A DNA stretch of 64,000 nucleotides from Pomacea canaliculata (lineage: Eukaryota; Mollusca; Gastropoda; Architaenioglossa; Ampullariidae). The stretch is taken from NCBI RefSeq assembly GCF_003073045.1, contig NC_037599.1, positions 5,592,247 to 5,656,246 on the forward strand, read 5' to 3'. This document shows, piece by piece, positions 9,902 through 21,509 of this stretch. The position numbers and the translations under genes are program-made. Under the pieces are notes generated by a model, which was given only the letters and a program-made list of their open reading frames with translations, did not search any database and had not been told where the DNA came from. The number at the start of each line of letters is the position of its first letter. Position 1 is the first letter of the stretch.

Positions 9902-12900
9902 CTAAGCTCCAGGACACCAATCTGGTTTCCAGTCTGCATCAACTGCAGGCATGTTGGGATTTATAGTGGATATCTGAGCAGGTATTTTCCTCGCCTTCTC
10001 CATGTTGAAATACTCCATCACGTCGTTCATCTCATCGGCGTAGTCGGGGTCTTTAGACAGGTCGTTAATCTCGTAAGGGTCCTGCTCTAAGTCAAATAAC
10101 ATAAACCCTCCGCAATCTAGCACATCTTCGGGAAGAGTTGTGTTAACGCCTGGAAGAGGGTTGTACCACCCGGAACATGGACCACTTGTATGATAGACCA
10201 GCTTGTACTTGCCCTTCCTTACACCTGCTTCATCGTCCCACATCTCATACACCATACGGTCCCGCTGGCTCGGCCCGTTCTGCCTAAGGAATCAGAGATG
10301 GACAATTTAGGGTTTCACGTAAAAAAATTTAAACAAAAAAAGTAAAATTACTTTTGCAATATGTATACATTTTTTACATTACTTTCTTTCCTCACCATGT
10401 CTAATTATGATAAGACTTGTACTGTGAACAGATGACATGCTATGAACATCGTGAAACTAACTTTATTGCTTGCCACTGGTCTTTGCCATCTACGTCGGGG
10501 AGGACCACTGGTGTGTTGGAGTTTCTGGCCATGCTGATGAGGGTTAAAGGTACGTCTGTGATGTGAATGAGACCGTTGTAATCTCGTGGAGAATCAGGCA
10601 ACAGTCCGTTGCTGTACATGAAAGCAGGGACCCTGGTGCCGCCCTCAAACACCGTGGCTTTCTTTCCTCTCAGCGGCCAGTTGCTTGCTCTGTACACACA
10701 TATAACTATACATATATACAGGGATACCTCGGTTCTCGAACATAATTCGTTCCGGGAGGACGGTCGAGAACCAAATTGTTCGAGAACCGAAGCAATGAAA
10801 CCCATAGGAAATAATGGAAACTGGATTAATTCGTTCCAAGCCCCAGAAAATGCCTATTTACTGGCCTAATTTGTATATAATATGTAGAAAAACATGAGTC
10901 TCAACAAGAAATAAGAAATAAAAGTGTATTTATTAAAACAAAACAAAAAAATAAAATGTACTGTACAGTACAGTAAATTGTGTTTCATTTACTGTACCTG
11001 TACGAAAATAAGGAGCAGTTTCTCCATTTCCTCCATTATCTGAGGCCTTTGCTTAGTTATCAGTGTTACGTAACAGGTGTACACCTTTGGCAACATTGGC
11101 AGCCTTTATAACAGCTTTATTCTTAAGGAAAGTAGAGATGGTTGATTTTGGCATGCCATACTCAGCAGACAGATCCGAAACACTTGTGCCCTGTTCATAT
11201 TTGGCAATGATTTCTTTCTTCAGCTCAATAGTTGTTCTCACAGCTTTTCGCTTACCTTTGTCTGAATTACCACTTCTGGCTTTCTTTGGACCCATGTCTA
11301 AGGGTTAAATTCAGTGTACAGTACAGTAATTTGCAATACAGTACAGTACACACAAAACGTGACTCTCTCCACAAAAACGTGACTCTCTCTCTCTCTGCAC
11401 TCACACTGATGACGCAAGCAAGGCGCACTGGGCAGAATGAACGCCATTCGGCTCAACTCGGCTCAACTCGGCTCAACTCGGCTCATCTCGGACGTTCGGA
11501 TGTTCGAGTTCCAAATATTTGTTCGGATTCCAAGACAAAATTTTCTCGAATTTCCTGGTCGAATACCGATTTGGTCGAAAGTCAAGGCGTTCGAGAACCG
11601 AGGTATCACTGTATATATGAACACAAAGAAGCGTTCGTACCCAAATAAAATAATGTTCAATAAAGAAATAATTTCTCTTACTTACTCTCGGAAACAGCCA
11701 TTCACATACCTTTATCAACTGGCAAACAATAAACACAGTGTAAACAAGTTTATACCTGTTAACACCTCATAAAAAAGAGAGCAAGAGACATGAGAGACAA
11801 CACCTAATGAACAATGCAAGAAGACATGTCAAGACTGAAAATCCATCAGTAATTAACGAATCTCGCACCCGTTAGGTGAGGAGCCGCCGTTGTCGCTCAT
11901 CACCATGAGCATCAGTGGTTTCTTCGTGTAGCCCTGTCCTTCCAAGGTTTTGGTGATGTTCTTGAGGGCGTCGTCCACGCCAGCCATGGTGCCACAGCGG
12001 TCTCTGATTAGGGGGTCACTGATGTGGGAACACCTGTCGCTGAGGTATGCCGGTACCTGTTGAGAAGTGTTAAATTACAACGAGCAATGTATGAATGAGC
12101 AAAGTCTAAAATACACTAAAGGTAAGGTATCACTGACTTCATTAGGGAGTAGCTATCGTTGTCGTTTTTGTCTCAGACATTGTCATTGACGACAGCGCTA
12201 TAAGACCACTTCATTTTGCTCTAATTATTTTACACTTTTTTAAAATAAAAGACGAGGAACGGTTCCAAAAGTCACCAGATATCTTAGAAATTTTAACCAC
12301 TGTACATTACACTTGGGATCGTTCGATAGTTTTTATTTGACCAATTATTTTCTCACCACTTTCCTTTAAACTGATTGTTAAAGTACAGCGCAATAATATT
12401 TTAGAATAATAATTTATTGATACATTTATAAGCAGCTGTTATTGTACAGTTAAATTAATTCAAAATCAATAAGTTGTAAGCTCTAATTCAGATAATTACT
12501 ACTGGGAGTACGAAGTGCTAATAGCTAGTTGGGACATTCGTGGTGTGAACCTGACAGAGACAGTCTAAGGTTCGCTCTTTATTTAAATACAGTCCTTCAT
12601 CAACTGGTTCAGAGTTAACAGGTAGTCTAGTTTGAAGTTTTAAAAAAGATTTGAAAATGTCAGCTTTCATTTCATTTGGCATGACTTTCTACTAACATAA
12701 CTTCATCATTTAGTGATAAAAGAAATATTAAGAATATGTATTTGGTTCAGGTTTTGTAGATAATAAGACAAATGTAGCGATCTGCATCCATTCTTGTGTT
12801 GCAAAATCTACCATATATATATATATTTCACTCAATTTTTGTTATTAAAAGTCTTTTTTTTTAAAATATATTAGTACGGGTTTGTGGTATTTATGTTTTT

Positions 12901-14784
12901 TAAGACGAATCTGTTTTATTTTATCAGAAGTTATGTAACTATGCTTTCATCCATTTACACTATCGCTGACTGCTGTTAATATTTTACTTGTCGTTTAGAC
13001 ATTCATTTATTTAAAATGGATACTGCATGAGATGATAATTATTTGTCATTAAAGAAGAAAAAATGGAAATCCAGTTTCCTCGACCAAAGCATACATGACC
13101 ACTACAGACTATACAGTACTACGAACGCCACTCTGACCAAATAAAACAAAAACAATGTTCTACAAATTTTGAAAATATTTCTGTGAAAGAATTACCGTTA
13201 TGGGGCTATGTATGGCCTTGAATGCCAGATAAATAAAAAATGGCTGAGTGGTTCCGCTCTTCTTGTGTGCCTTGATGATGCTGATGGCTCGCTGTGCAAG
13301 GACCTCGGTGTCGTATTTGCCCTTCACTGAACGATCCAATGTTTCGTTCGTCCTGTGTCACATCCAAAGCAAATACAATTCATGCATGTTCAGATAAGAA
13401 CACGTATAACGAATATAATATACAAGTTAATATCGACATATTTATTAATAAGTAGATTTCTGTGAATCCTACTCTTCAAACGCTTGACGACCACTAATAC
13501 ATCAGATTATGGTATAGATTACAAAGAGAAGCTCTGGTTGAAGTCTTCTTATGCTGCCCTTACACAATGAATTATCATTCACCTACTTCACGGTATGCTG
13601 CATTAAATGAGTGCTAAAACCTATGGTAGTGACTAGCGACCTGCTGATGCTAACTGGTGTACAAACCCCTTCTGCTGCTGACTGTTCCTTCCCCGCTAAA
13701 TCAGTTAAAAGATCAGACAAAAGGATGGAATATACCAAGACCAGTCTGAAATGGTCGTCCTTCTGTGCTTTTCTCAATGTTTTAATAAGAAATAATATGC
13801 TGTATATGAAAGTTCTATTATTTTGGTGAGAGCGATTTACGTGAAGCGAAAATTTGCTGACTTGGGGCGTGCGGCTGATACACTCCCCCACTCCCCACCC
13901 TGCACCTGTTTATAGAAATGACTACCTACTTGAGATAACAAGAGAGTTGAGTGTATCGGGAGATTACGGCTTCACGGTGCTGTTGTCTTTCTTTATTCTC
14001 GTTATCAAGTTAAAAAAAAATGTTGTTTACTTACCAAAAATCATATGGCTCGTTTCTAAATTTGAAGAAATGGTCGCTGTTGCCATGGAGACACCCAGAG
14101 AAAGTATGAAAGCCTCGTCTGGTTGGTATCATGCTTTCATTGCACATACCCAGATGCCACTTGCCAATCGCATGTGTCTGGTAGTTCGCCTCTTGAAGGT
14201 ATGCTGGGAACAGCTTAATACCCACAGGCACCGACCTGTTGAGTGTAAACATTGTTGTCACATAATGAGTTACCTACTCTTAAATTACCTAACTATTACC
14301 AAAATAACATTGAATATTGAACACTGTTTCTGCCAGTCAATCTATATGATGCTTATATCACTCATGTTTAACCATAACCGTCAAACAAATCAGCAGAAGT
14401 ACCAATTCCATCATATTTTCTGTTTCTGTTATAGACTGACGAAGAATGGTAAGAATAGAATACAAAGAGCCTCCCGTGCCTGTTATCAAATTTATCGAAG
14501 ACATGTTCGATGCCCATGGTGTGCGGCATTCTGCCGGTGAGCAGCGCCGCGCGCGACATGGTGCAAGATGGCTGCGTGTACAGGTAGTTCAGACGCACGC
14601 TCTTCGATGCCAGGTCGTCCATCGTCGGTGTGCGATAACGGGGATCGCGTGAGCTGCGCTCATCGTAACCCATGTCGTCGATCAAGATCAACATGATGTT
14701 GGGCTGCTGCGCCGACACAATGGAGGCGATGAGGTAGCAGGACAAGACTGCCATCGGCAGCCACAGCGTCGGGTTTAGGAACAT
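9902..14784 (-). CDS. Arylsulfatase B-like protein, copy 2 (intact, 486 aa)
   Basis: Six exons on the minus strand (14784-14480, 14235-14035, 13352-13196, 12056-11869, 10689-10462, 10283-9902) join in frame to 1461 nt. Signal peptide about residues 1-25; D36 D37 metal ligands; active-site segment C74-T-M-S-R78 followed by AALLTGR; K127 and H129 in GKWHLG; H217 in AIHSPI; D276 N277 in SDNGG; K293/K294 in NWPLRGKK. These correspond to ARSB catalytic positions, and the length is close to human ARSB. Known role of the family: removal of sulfate from galactosamine-type glycans in lysosome or secretions. Odd points: the canonical CxPSR has Met for Pro, and intron 1 has a GC donor (ACAG|GCACGG). Intron 4 holds a pogo/Tigger insertion, and introns 2 and 3 hold about 0.45 and 0.8 kb absent from copy 1. 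ARSI/ARSJ-like is possible; sulfatase identity is secure. Confidence 0.93.
10719..11611. mobile_element. pogo/Tigger-type DNA transposon in intron 4 of sulfatase copy 2
   Basis: The 893 bp element has inverted termini: left CAGGGATACCTCGGTTCTCG and right, inverted, CAGTGATACCTCGGTTCTCG. It is flanked by TA (target duplication). It encodes only the N-terminal DNA-binding part of a transposase. An internal 10 bp tandem repeat (cggctcaact) lies at about 11448-11488. The same intron in copy 1 (near 1955-1975) lacks it, giving a paralogous empty site, so it jumped in after the sulfatase duplication. Confidence 0.93.
11053..11295 (-). CDS. Truncated pogo/Tigger transposase: Psq/CENP-B N-terminal HTH
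   Basis: An 80-codon ORF inside the Tigger element. It has a basic start (MGPKKARSGNSDKGKRK) and then a pipsqueak-type helix-turn-helix: LKKEIIAKYEQG, SVSDLSAEYGMPKSTISTFL, KNKAVIKAA. This is the N-terminal part of CENP-B/Tigger transposases, which recognises the element's ends. The second HTH (HTH_CENPB) and the DDE nuclease domain are missing, so it cannot transpose on its own. Confidence 0.85.
   Translation of the reverse strand: MGPKKARSGNSDKGKRKAVRTTIELKKEIIAKYEQGTSVSDLSAEYGMPKSTISTFLKNKAVIKAANVAKGVHLLRNTDN
12150..12960. repeat. Intron-3 insertion in sulfatase copy 2, unidentified
   Basis: Copy 2 intron 3 is about 760 bp longer than copy 1's (1139 versus 379 bp). Alignment of both flanks places the extra DNA here. 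It is AT-rich, non-coding and has no clear terminal repeats. A second extra segment of about 455 bp lies in intron 2 at 13399-13853. Possibly decayed transposons. Confidence 0.45.
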
Positions 14785-15211
14785 GATGCTGGAAGTCCAA
14801 ATTTTCAAAAGTTTTCCGTGCGTAGGTGTCCTGACACAAAATCATAAAAATGCAGCCTATAATTTATCTGAATGATTTACTTTTTTTGAAAAAAATTCTA
14901 ATTACCAAACACTTAAAACAATAACTGTTTCTTTTAATATTATTGTCTGAGGTGTGGCAAGAAAAAATTAATTTTGTTAACAGATTGGATACTTCAAGTA
15001 ATTTCAGAAAACAAGGTTTGTAATTTTACAGATTGTCTGTACCACCAATAAATTATGTATGTCATAATTAGGAAAGCCAAATGTAGAAAATTCTCCGAAC
15101 TATACAGCAAGTAAAATATTTTTTGTTAGGAGACTGCTTCTCTGGATGAACCATAGAAGATCTTAAAGAAATGTTCAAGCAGCAACGAAATATTTCAGCT
15201 TGTATACTTAC

Positions 15212-15298
15212 TTTCCTGACACCAGTAGATATCTGGCTGTAGTTCAATCTCACTTGTGCAAATGTGATTGGAGGCTGTTGGTGGACAGTCATTTTATA
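15212..15298 (-). promoter_or_regulatory. Core promoter and non-coding first exon of sulfatase copy 2
   Basis: Minus-strand TATAAAA at 15298-15292 is followed by TGACTGTCC and an exon ending GGAAA|GTAAGTATAC (exon end 15212). Upstream ACACCTGTCT and TTTGTCCTG match copy 1, where the first word is a perfect ACACGTGTCT. The coding exon begins after a second splice at 14788. Confidence 0.75.
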
Positions 15299-15588
15299 CA
15301 AAACAGGACAAATAAAGACAGGTGTTGGCTACTGCGCGAGTTCATTTCATCCACGTAGATTTTTAATTAACTTTACAATCATTTTCTAGGTCTTCTCTCT
15401 CTCTCTCTCATTCTATCGCACAGATTTTCTTAGCCTGCTTGTGTTGACTTATAAGCAGCTCAATAGTATACCAATAACCTTAATATCCAATATTTGCACT
15501 TACGTATACCTTATCTACCATTCATTAAGTCGAGAGGGCATGGAAAAGAATACAAAGAATGAATAGACTACTTTTTGGTTTTATTGCA

Positions 15589-15608
15589 TCGCACGTGTGA
15601 CATTGCTG
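15589..15608 (-). promoter_or_regulatory. Shared distal element, copy 2
   Basis: Minus strand CAGCAATGTCACACGTGCGA, one difference from the copy 1 element at 4966-4985 and at the equivalent position upstream of the promoter. Confidence 0.5.
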
Positions 15609-15969
15609 AATGTCCCAGAAGGGAATATTTTCAGGAGACTAGCTCCACGACGACTTAAAGACAAACAAACCGAAAATAAGATAGGATGTCGAGGTAAACA
15701 GATGCGGACACACACACGCCCTCCATTTCTAAAGTTACAGATGTTATTTTATTACTTTTTTGTAACAGCTCATGGACATTCGTTAGTGAGTGAACTAACA
15801 AAATTATTAATATTTTCATTTGCATATACCTTCCCTTCCATTTGTAATAAAGGCAAGAATATATTCAATACAATTATTAGGATATTTGATTTTTATTTAT
15901 GAAAACTATCTTGGCTAGTGTCTGTCCGAGGTCGCCGCAAAAAATAATTATCCTGTTTATTTTGCTTGC

Positions 15970-15989
15970 TCGCACGTGTGATATTGCTG
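15970..15989 (-). promoter_or_regulatory. Extra copy of the shared distal element
   Basis: Minus strand CAGCAATATCACACGTGCGA, identical to 4966-4985, about 360 bp further upstream of copy 2. It either reinforces copy 2 or marks an older duplication edge. Confidence 0.45.
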
Positions 15990-16027
15990 GGCGTGGTACA
16001 TGAAATATATTTGTTTTACCTACGTAG

Positions 16028-16145
16028 GGCAACTCCTATCATATGAGGAAACAACTCTTATGACATGGGAAAACAACTCCTATAATATGAGAAAACAACT
16101 CCTATGATATGAGAAAACAACTCTTATGACATGGGAAAACAACTA
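16028..16145. repeat. 22 bp minisatellite, about 5 units
   Basis: Tandem units of caactcctatgatatgagaa plus aa, with alternating variants (cctatgatatgaga and cttatgacatggga). Roughly five copies before the pattern decays. Confidence 0.85.
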
Positions 16146-16722
16146 TGACCTAGCTTCTCATCAAGTGAACCAAGCAGGAATGAACACACACACACACACA
16201 TATGCACCGACAATAGAAAGAGATTAATAATTCGTTCTTGAAGAGCACGTTTATTGCAATAAATAACATATTTGTTCAAGACTTTGACTATCATCTGATG
16301 AGCAAGTTTCATGGACAGATTATACGGATTAATAGTCCGTTAGACACGAGACCTACTCTATGAAGGTATAAATCGCTTTCCAAAAAATATTGATGAGTAC
16401 TTTCTAACAGCGGGCTTGAGTCGAGATATGGAGACTGTAACCATCAACTGTAATAAACCTGTCTTGAACTGGCAAAGCTTTCGAAGATTACTTTTCGAAT
16501 TGGAGGCGAGATTGTGCTAACAAAAGGTCTGTTTGGATGTGAGGACTTCATCTGTGATGACCCCAAGCACACTGCGATGTCACATCCTGTGAGTAGGAGT
16601 CCAGGGAAGGTTATCATAAAGTAATAAATAAATAAATATTATCAATGTCATAGTGAAAATACACAAGAAACCACTACAATGAACTTATCGGTAAGCATGC
16701 ATACTCTACACAACATGTGCAC

Positions 16723-19700
16723 TTATCTATCTATGAAGATACAGTACACAATACTCTTCTTGTGGTGGTGGTAGTGGTGGTAGTGGTGGTGGTGGTGGTG
16801 CATTCGAGAATAGGCGATTGACAAATGGCCACTACAGGGGTGTGATGGGAGAAGCGGGGAAACAACTAATCCCATACCCGTTGGTGGGCAGGAGTCGGGT
16901 GGTTGAAGGAGCCCCACCCTGTTGAAACACTCTGTCACACTCGTCACATCAAAGTCAAAGGCGGGGGCGGTGCGGAGGACTGCGCAGGCTCCCTCCTCAA
17001 ACGTGGTCTCGGGCTGCCAGCTGATGAGGTTGGTGAGTAGCAGAAGGTACAAAGAGTTCAAAGGTCCCACCCCTTATCCTGCGAGGGAAGAACGGGTACA
17101 AAAAATGTAATGTTTTTCCATGTGGGTGTTTTTGAGTTAAATATACTTGTGAGGATTGTGAGAAATGTTAATATTAGCTGTTGACATCTTCGAACCAGTC
17201 CTAGGAGATCACGTGACTGAAGGCTATGCAACATCCGCGAATGCAATGCCACACTATGTCACAAAAAATAGAAATACATACATTGTTTGTCATCGACAGT
17301 TTTTTTACAATACTCTGCTTAAAATATCGATGACTAGCTCTCAGATTCTCGTATTCAGTCTGTCTATAACTGACACAATGACACTCAAAGCGGGCGCGTG
17401 CACTATACGCACCACGGAAAGACAGAAGAAAAATTTGTTGTAGACCCCACACGACAAGTGGCTGTCGAGGTCCTCGGTGTAGTTGGCGGCGTTGTCGATG
17501 GAGTAACCATCCAAAGTAGGATCTTCAAAATACCGAATAGGTGTCGATCCACTGCCGTCATAGAAGTTGGTTTCTCCGACTGTCCAAGATGGTCCCCCGA
17601 TGTTTAATTTGCACACCTGACAAGGTATGTCCAAATAAATATCAACATGCTTGATTTTAAATGATCTAATAGAAACTTCAAGTTTCAATCAAACTCCTTT
17701 TAGTTAAAAAAAACATATTATATAGAAAAGGGATTTAACAATTGGAAGTTGTGATATGGATGAATTCTCTCTGTTGTTATAAATATCAAACTCGTTTCCA
17801 TTATTTCCTAAGACACTGCGCCGAGACAGGTTACGAATAAGGAGTGAAAATACCCTCCCACCCAGTGCGAGTGGGATCTCTAGCTCCCAGGTGTTTGGGA
17901 TCTCTCTCTCTCACCTGACTAAAAGCATCCGAAAATGCGTCATTGATGCCGCCGGCCTGACCGTTCATCAACAGCCCTGACCAGGAGTCCGTGAGGCAGT
18001 GAGCAAACTCATGACACATGCAGTCGGGTGTGGAGAACGGGTAGCTTCTACCCTCCCGACCGTCGCCTACCAAAATGGATTTCCCTGTCCACATGGAGTT
18101 TTGCAGATGGTTGCCGAAGTTAACGCATACGTCCACCTGACAACTTGCTGGAACTTCTATGTTCAACCTGCAGAAAACAGACAACAGATGGTGTCCACCG
18201 CTTTGATGACATCGTCTAGTTATTTGATGACAGCTCATCGTCTCCCTGAACCTGGCATGTCGTCTGTCTAAAGACCCTTTCGTAGATGCCATTATTCCCT
18301 TCTGTAAGGTCAAGGCAAATTGGGGTTATTTGAATAGATTTTACTGTTGGTTAGTATTTAAAGTTGATAGTGTAATTATAGTGTATTTATGAATAAATAC
18401 TCCCATATTTAATCAAATCATTCTCATGGCGCTGGTACCAACAATCACCCCTAGCAACACATTTAGACAAACTCAATGAAATAAGTAGCAACCCACACGA
18501 GGTTTACCACATGTTTGAATGTTCAGACAATTAAATCCTGAAGTTTCATGGCTGTCTCTGTCCTAGACTGGAAATACAAGATCAGTGTTGGCTTTGAGAA
18601 GAAATGCACGCACGCACTTTCTCGGTGCACGCACGCACACACACACACACACAAACACATATCCCATGCCACTTACTCTCTCAAAACATCTCTCGCGAGG
18701 TAAATCCCTCGCATAGCATCCAAGCCGACAGAGGGCGCTTCATTCACCGCGTCATACAGCCCCTGTACACATGTGATGAAATTTTACACAAGCTCGTTTT
18801 CACATAAAATAAATATTTCAGCGTGTAGAATTTCATCAGTCATTTCACGAATACTCGTGTCACACTCACACTTTGTAAGAAGGACAATTCAGAGGGAAGT
18901 CTAATCACAGGAGGTAAACACAGACTGACAACTTTAAAAACACAGAATGTTGATCACTGAAAGGTTTTTGTGTGAAGGGATTAACATCTACCCGGTAGAA
19001 CTTCAGAAGTGTACATACTACGTCACAGGGGAAGGAGATCGGGGGAGAGTCCAGACATCCTCTGGGGTGTCCTCTGCCGCTCCTCACCTGACCCACTCCA
19101 TCCAGGTAGAGGCTGCATTTGTCTGTCAGTGTCAACAACAAACATACGTTACCTTCTGTTACTGTTAGTCTCTCTCGTGAGAGACCCGGATGGACTACAA
19201 TCACTGTTTTCTAGTAGTGTTGCAGGCAATGTCTTGGATTAGCTACATTGTAATTTTGTGCGGGTACCCAGGGTAACTAGCGTGGACCACTTACTCCTGT
19301 TGGCTGCCACAGGCAGGCAAGTGTCGTTGGTACCCGAGCCGTAGCTGATGTACCCGGTCAGAGGGTTTCCACCTGATCCGATCGCACACACCGTTTCGCT
19401 CCCCTTGATGTTCTCGTTACTATCGCTTCTGTCGTCCCTGTCCTCACTGTCGCTGTTGTCGCTGTCTAATGATTCCTGTGACTCTTGCACCTGCACAGAT
19501 AATTGAAACTTTTGTGATCTTTCAGCATCGCAGACTATGATCTACACAGTATTTCAGGTGATGCAGCGGATGTCTTTTATTTTTAACAAAAAAAGAAAAC
19601 ATTCATCACACATGGTAGAAGATGGAAATGTATCCTCACTGTCTGATGACACTAGGATCGTATCAAAGGTGGCTGATGGAGAACAAGCTGCTGGCGATGC

Positions 19701-20854
19701 TCACCTTCTCAAGCAACAGTTTGTCGTGAACGAAGACCAACTCGCCCGTCAAGGCGGCGAACTGGGCGACGAAGCGAACTGCTTGGTGTGCGTTCTCGTA
19801 GATGACGTCAGCAAAGACGACAGGTTCGATGATCCCGTTGATTTCCCTGAGAACCAGCTCCACCTTCTGCGACACCCTCTTCACATCTTTTCTTTTTAGT
19901 CCAAGATTCGTCAAGTAGCTTCTTTTAATCCTGGACACATTAACAATTTGTTTATTTGGTTATTTATTTTAACGACAAATGGTAAAGAGTTACTGTTTAC
20001 AGGATTGTTCCTGTGAAAAAGTTCGTAAAAAGTACAATGTATTTGTTGTATCTTGCTGTTTTTGTTGTGAAGCTACTCATCAATTATAACCCCACCCCGA
20101 AGAAAACAATCAGAGCAGTATCTCACTCTCTCAGTCGTTTCTTATCGATGCTGCTCTTCTTTATTTTCTTTTGGATGGTGGAGTCACATGGCGGGAAGAC
20201 GGACCTCGGTGGCCAGAAGATGTCAGAATACTTGCCGTTGCTGTTGTACTCCGCCTGAGTGAAAGATTGTCCAGAAATGAGAAGGTGTAGCTTTCTCTAT
20301 TTTGTGTAGCTCTAAATTATATGTTCTATTTTCATTCCTGCATCTCTCTCTCTCTCACTCACATTATTCAATCTTTCTCTGTCGCATACACAACAATTCT
20401 ACACCTATATATAATATACGAACCTCTACACCAAAGTTCCAGTAACAAGTGTCGTAGCAGCAGAGGTTCATCCGGGCTCTGTAGTTCCCACTCACAGTCC
20501 TTACTGCTCGGACCAACAGCATAGAGAGTCCGCCTCCTAAATCAACTTTTGTCGGGTTTAAATTCTTACTTTCAACCTCCCACGTAGTCGTCAAGGCGAC
20601 AGCGGTTGCTGTAAACGTTCGGCAAGAAACTTTGTTATTTTCAGTTGCATTAATTGTAAATCTTGGCTCTTGTACTACAGTCACTCGTTGACTCTTACCT
20701 ATGACTGTTTTCACTCTCAGGGGTCTGTGTCACTTTCTTCTCATCTCGTTATCATTATTGTATGCTTGTAACTGTCTATTGTTAGCGCCAGATGACTTAA
20801 AGCAAACTCTAAAAAGGAGAAAACATAGTTACCAAAAAGTGATGTCCACGACAT
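16723..20854 (-). CDS. M4 (vibriolysin/LasB-like) metalloprotease, copy A, with one frameshift
   Basis: Ten coding exons on the minus strand: 20854-20833, 20608-20424, 20254-20127, 19930-19705, 19490-19295, 19122-19088, 18762-18677, 18167-17915, 17616-17413 and from 17078. Signal peptide MSWTSLFATAVALTTT; prodomain to about exon 4; an Asp/Ser-rich linker; catalytic domain from GSGGNPLTGYISYGS. Zinc site HEFAH and GGINDAFSD (family usually NEAxSD, so the third ligand is Asp instead of Glu); catalytic His in DSHLSCGVYN; C-terminal EEGACAVLRTA as in LasB. The last exon starts GATAAGGGGTGGGACC; copy B has one base more here, so this copy stops after DKGWDL unless the base is an assembly error. 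If frame is regained, the protein lacks copy B's stop and runs into a His-rich tail encoded by a (tgg)n repeat. Expected role: secreted zinc endopeptidase. Confidence 0.88.
16765..16802. repeat. (TGG)n microsatellite
   Basis: Run of tggtggtgg with tag interruptions immediately downstream of the M4 copy A C-terminal coding region. Confidence 0.85.
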
Positions 20855-21461
20855 CCTGGAGCTTGTGTTTGCAGATACCAGACTGACGGGCTCACCTTTA
20901 CAGAGATGTATGAACACATGTACACGCACCAGCGCACGGAAACAACCACAGCAGACAAGCACGAGTAAGATACATCATAGCTAAACGTTTTACTTATCAA
21001 AGTCATAAGAAAATATTGAGACAGCTCTAAACAGAGCAGCAATGATGATGATGATGATTGGCTGTTGTAAAGAGAGATGCTCAAGCGACGACCTATCTCG
21101 GGATCATCTTCTATAAGAGTGTTCCCATCTCTTGCAGGTACCCACTCCACACCTGGGTCTGCTCACGAAGGGTGGAAGGTAGGCTGCGTCATCAGGACGT
21201 CCACCCGGAAGTGAATGTGCCATGAGTTTGGACACTATTGCTTCTGGCACTAGGCTATCCACTTTACTATTCTTGTGTTTATTCATTACAGGAAAACAAA
21301 ACATCTAGAGAAATTTGTTTATCTATCCCTAGCTGCCTGAGAGAAAAATACTGGAGGTCCTCCATCTTAAGTTGTCATTGCAAGGATCGATCATCAGACT
21401 CAGTGATCGTCCTCAAAAATAAACTAAAACTGTTTGGAGTCAAGTGTTCGAGAAATCTTAC

Positions 21462-21509
21462 CTGTGCTAAGGAACCCTGGTTGCTGCTCTTGACTGCTCG
21501 ACTTTTATA
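21462..21509 (-). promoter_or_regulatory. Core promoter and first exon end of M4 copy A
   Basis: Minus-strand ATTCTGTATAAAAG (TATAAAA 21509-21503) precedes a short non-coding exon ending TTAGCACAG|GTAAGATT at 21462. Copy B has ATTCTGTATAAATAC at 28798, with TGACATCTG words upstream in both, so the promoter was duplicated with the gene. Confidence 0.65.

Larger units (their letters stand above)
15609..16722. other. Intergenic between sulfatase copy 2 and the M4 genes
   Basis: No gene recognised. It holds the second distal element, a 22 bp minisatellite (16028-16145), a short CA run near 16188 and a short (taaa)n run near 16625. Confidence 0.5.

Noticed and set aside
11232-11772. Overlapping plus-strand ORFs
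   Set aside because: Antisense to the Tigger transposase fragment and spanning tandem repeats inside the element.
13854-14540. Long plus-strand ORF of 228 codons
   Set aside because: It is antisense to sulfatase copy 2 exons 1 and 2, whose frame, motifs and splice sites are clear on the minus strand.
16723-16830. Polyhistidine tail as a functional metal-binding motif
   Set aside because: Encoded by the (TGG)n repeat downstream of the conserved C terminus and only reached if the frame is as inferred; copy B stops before it.
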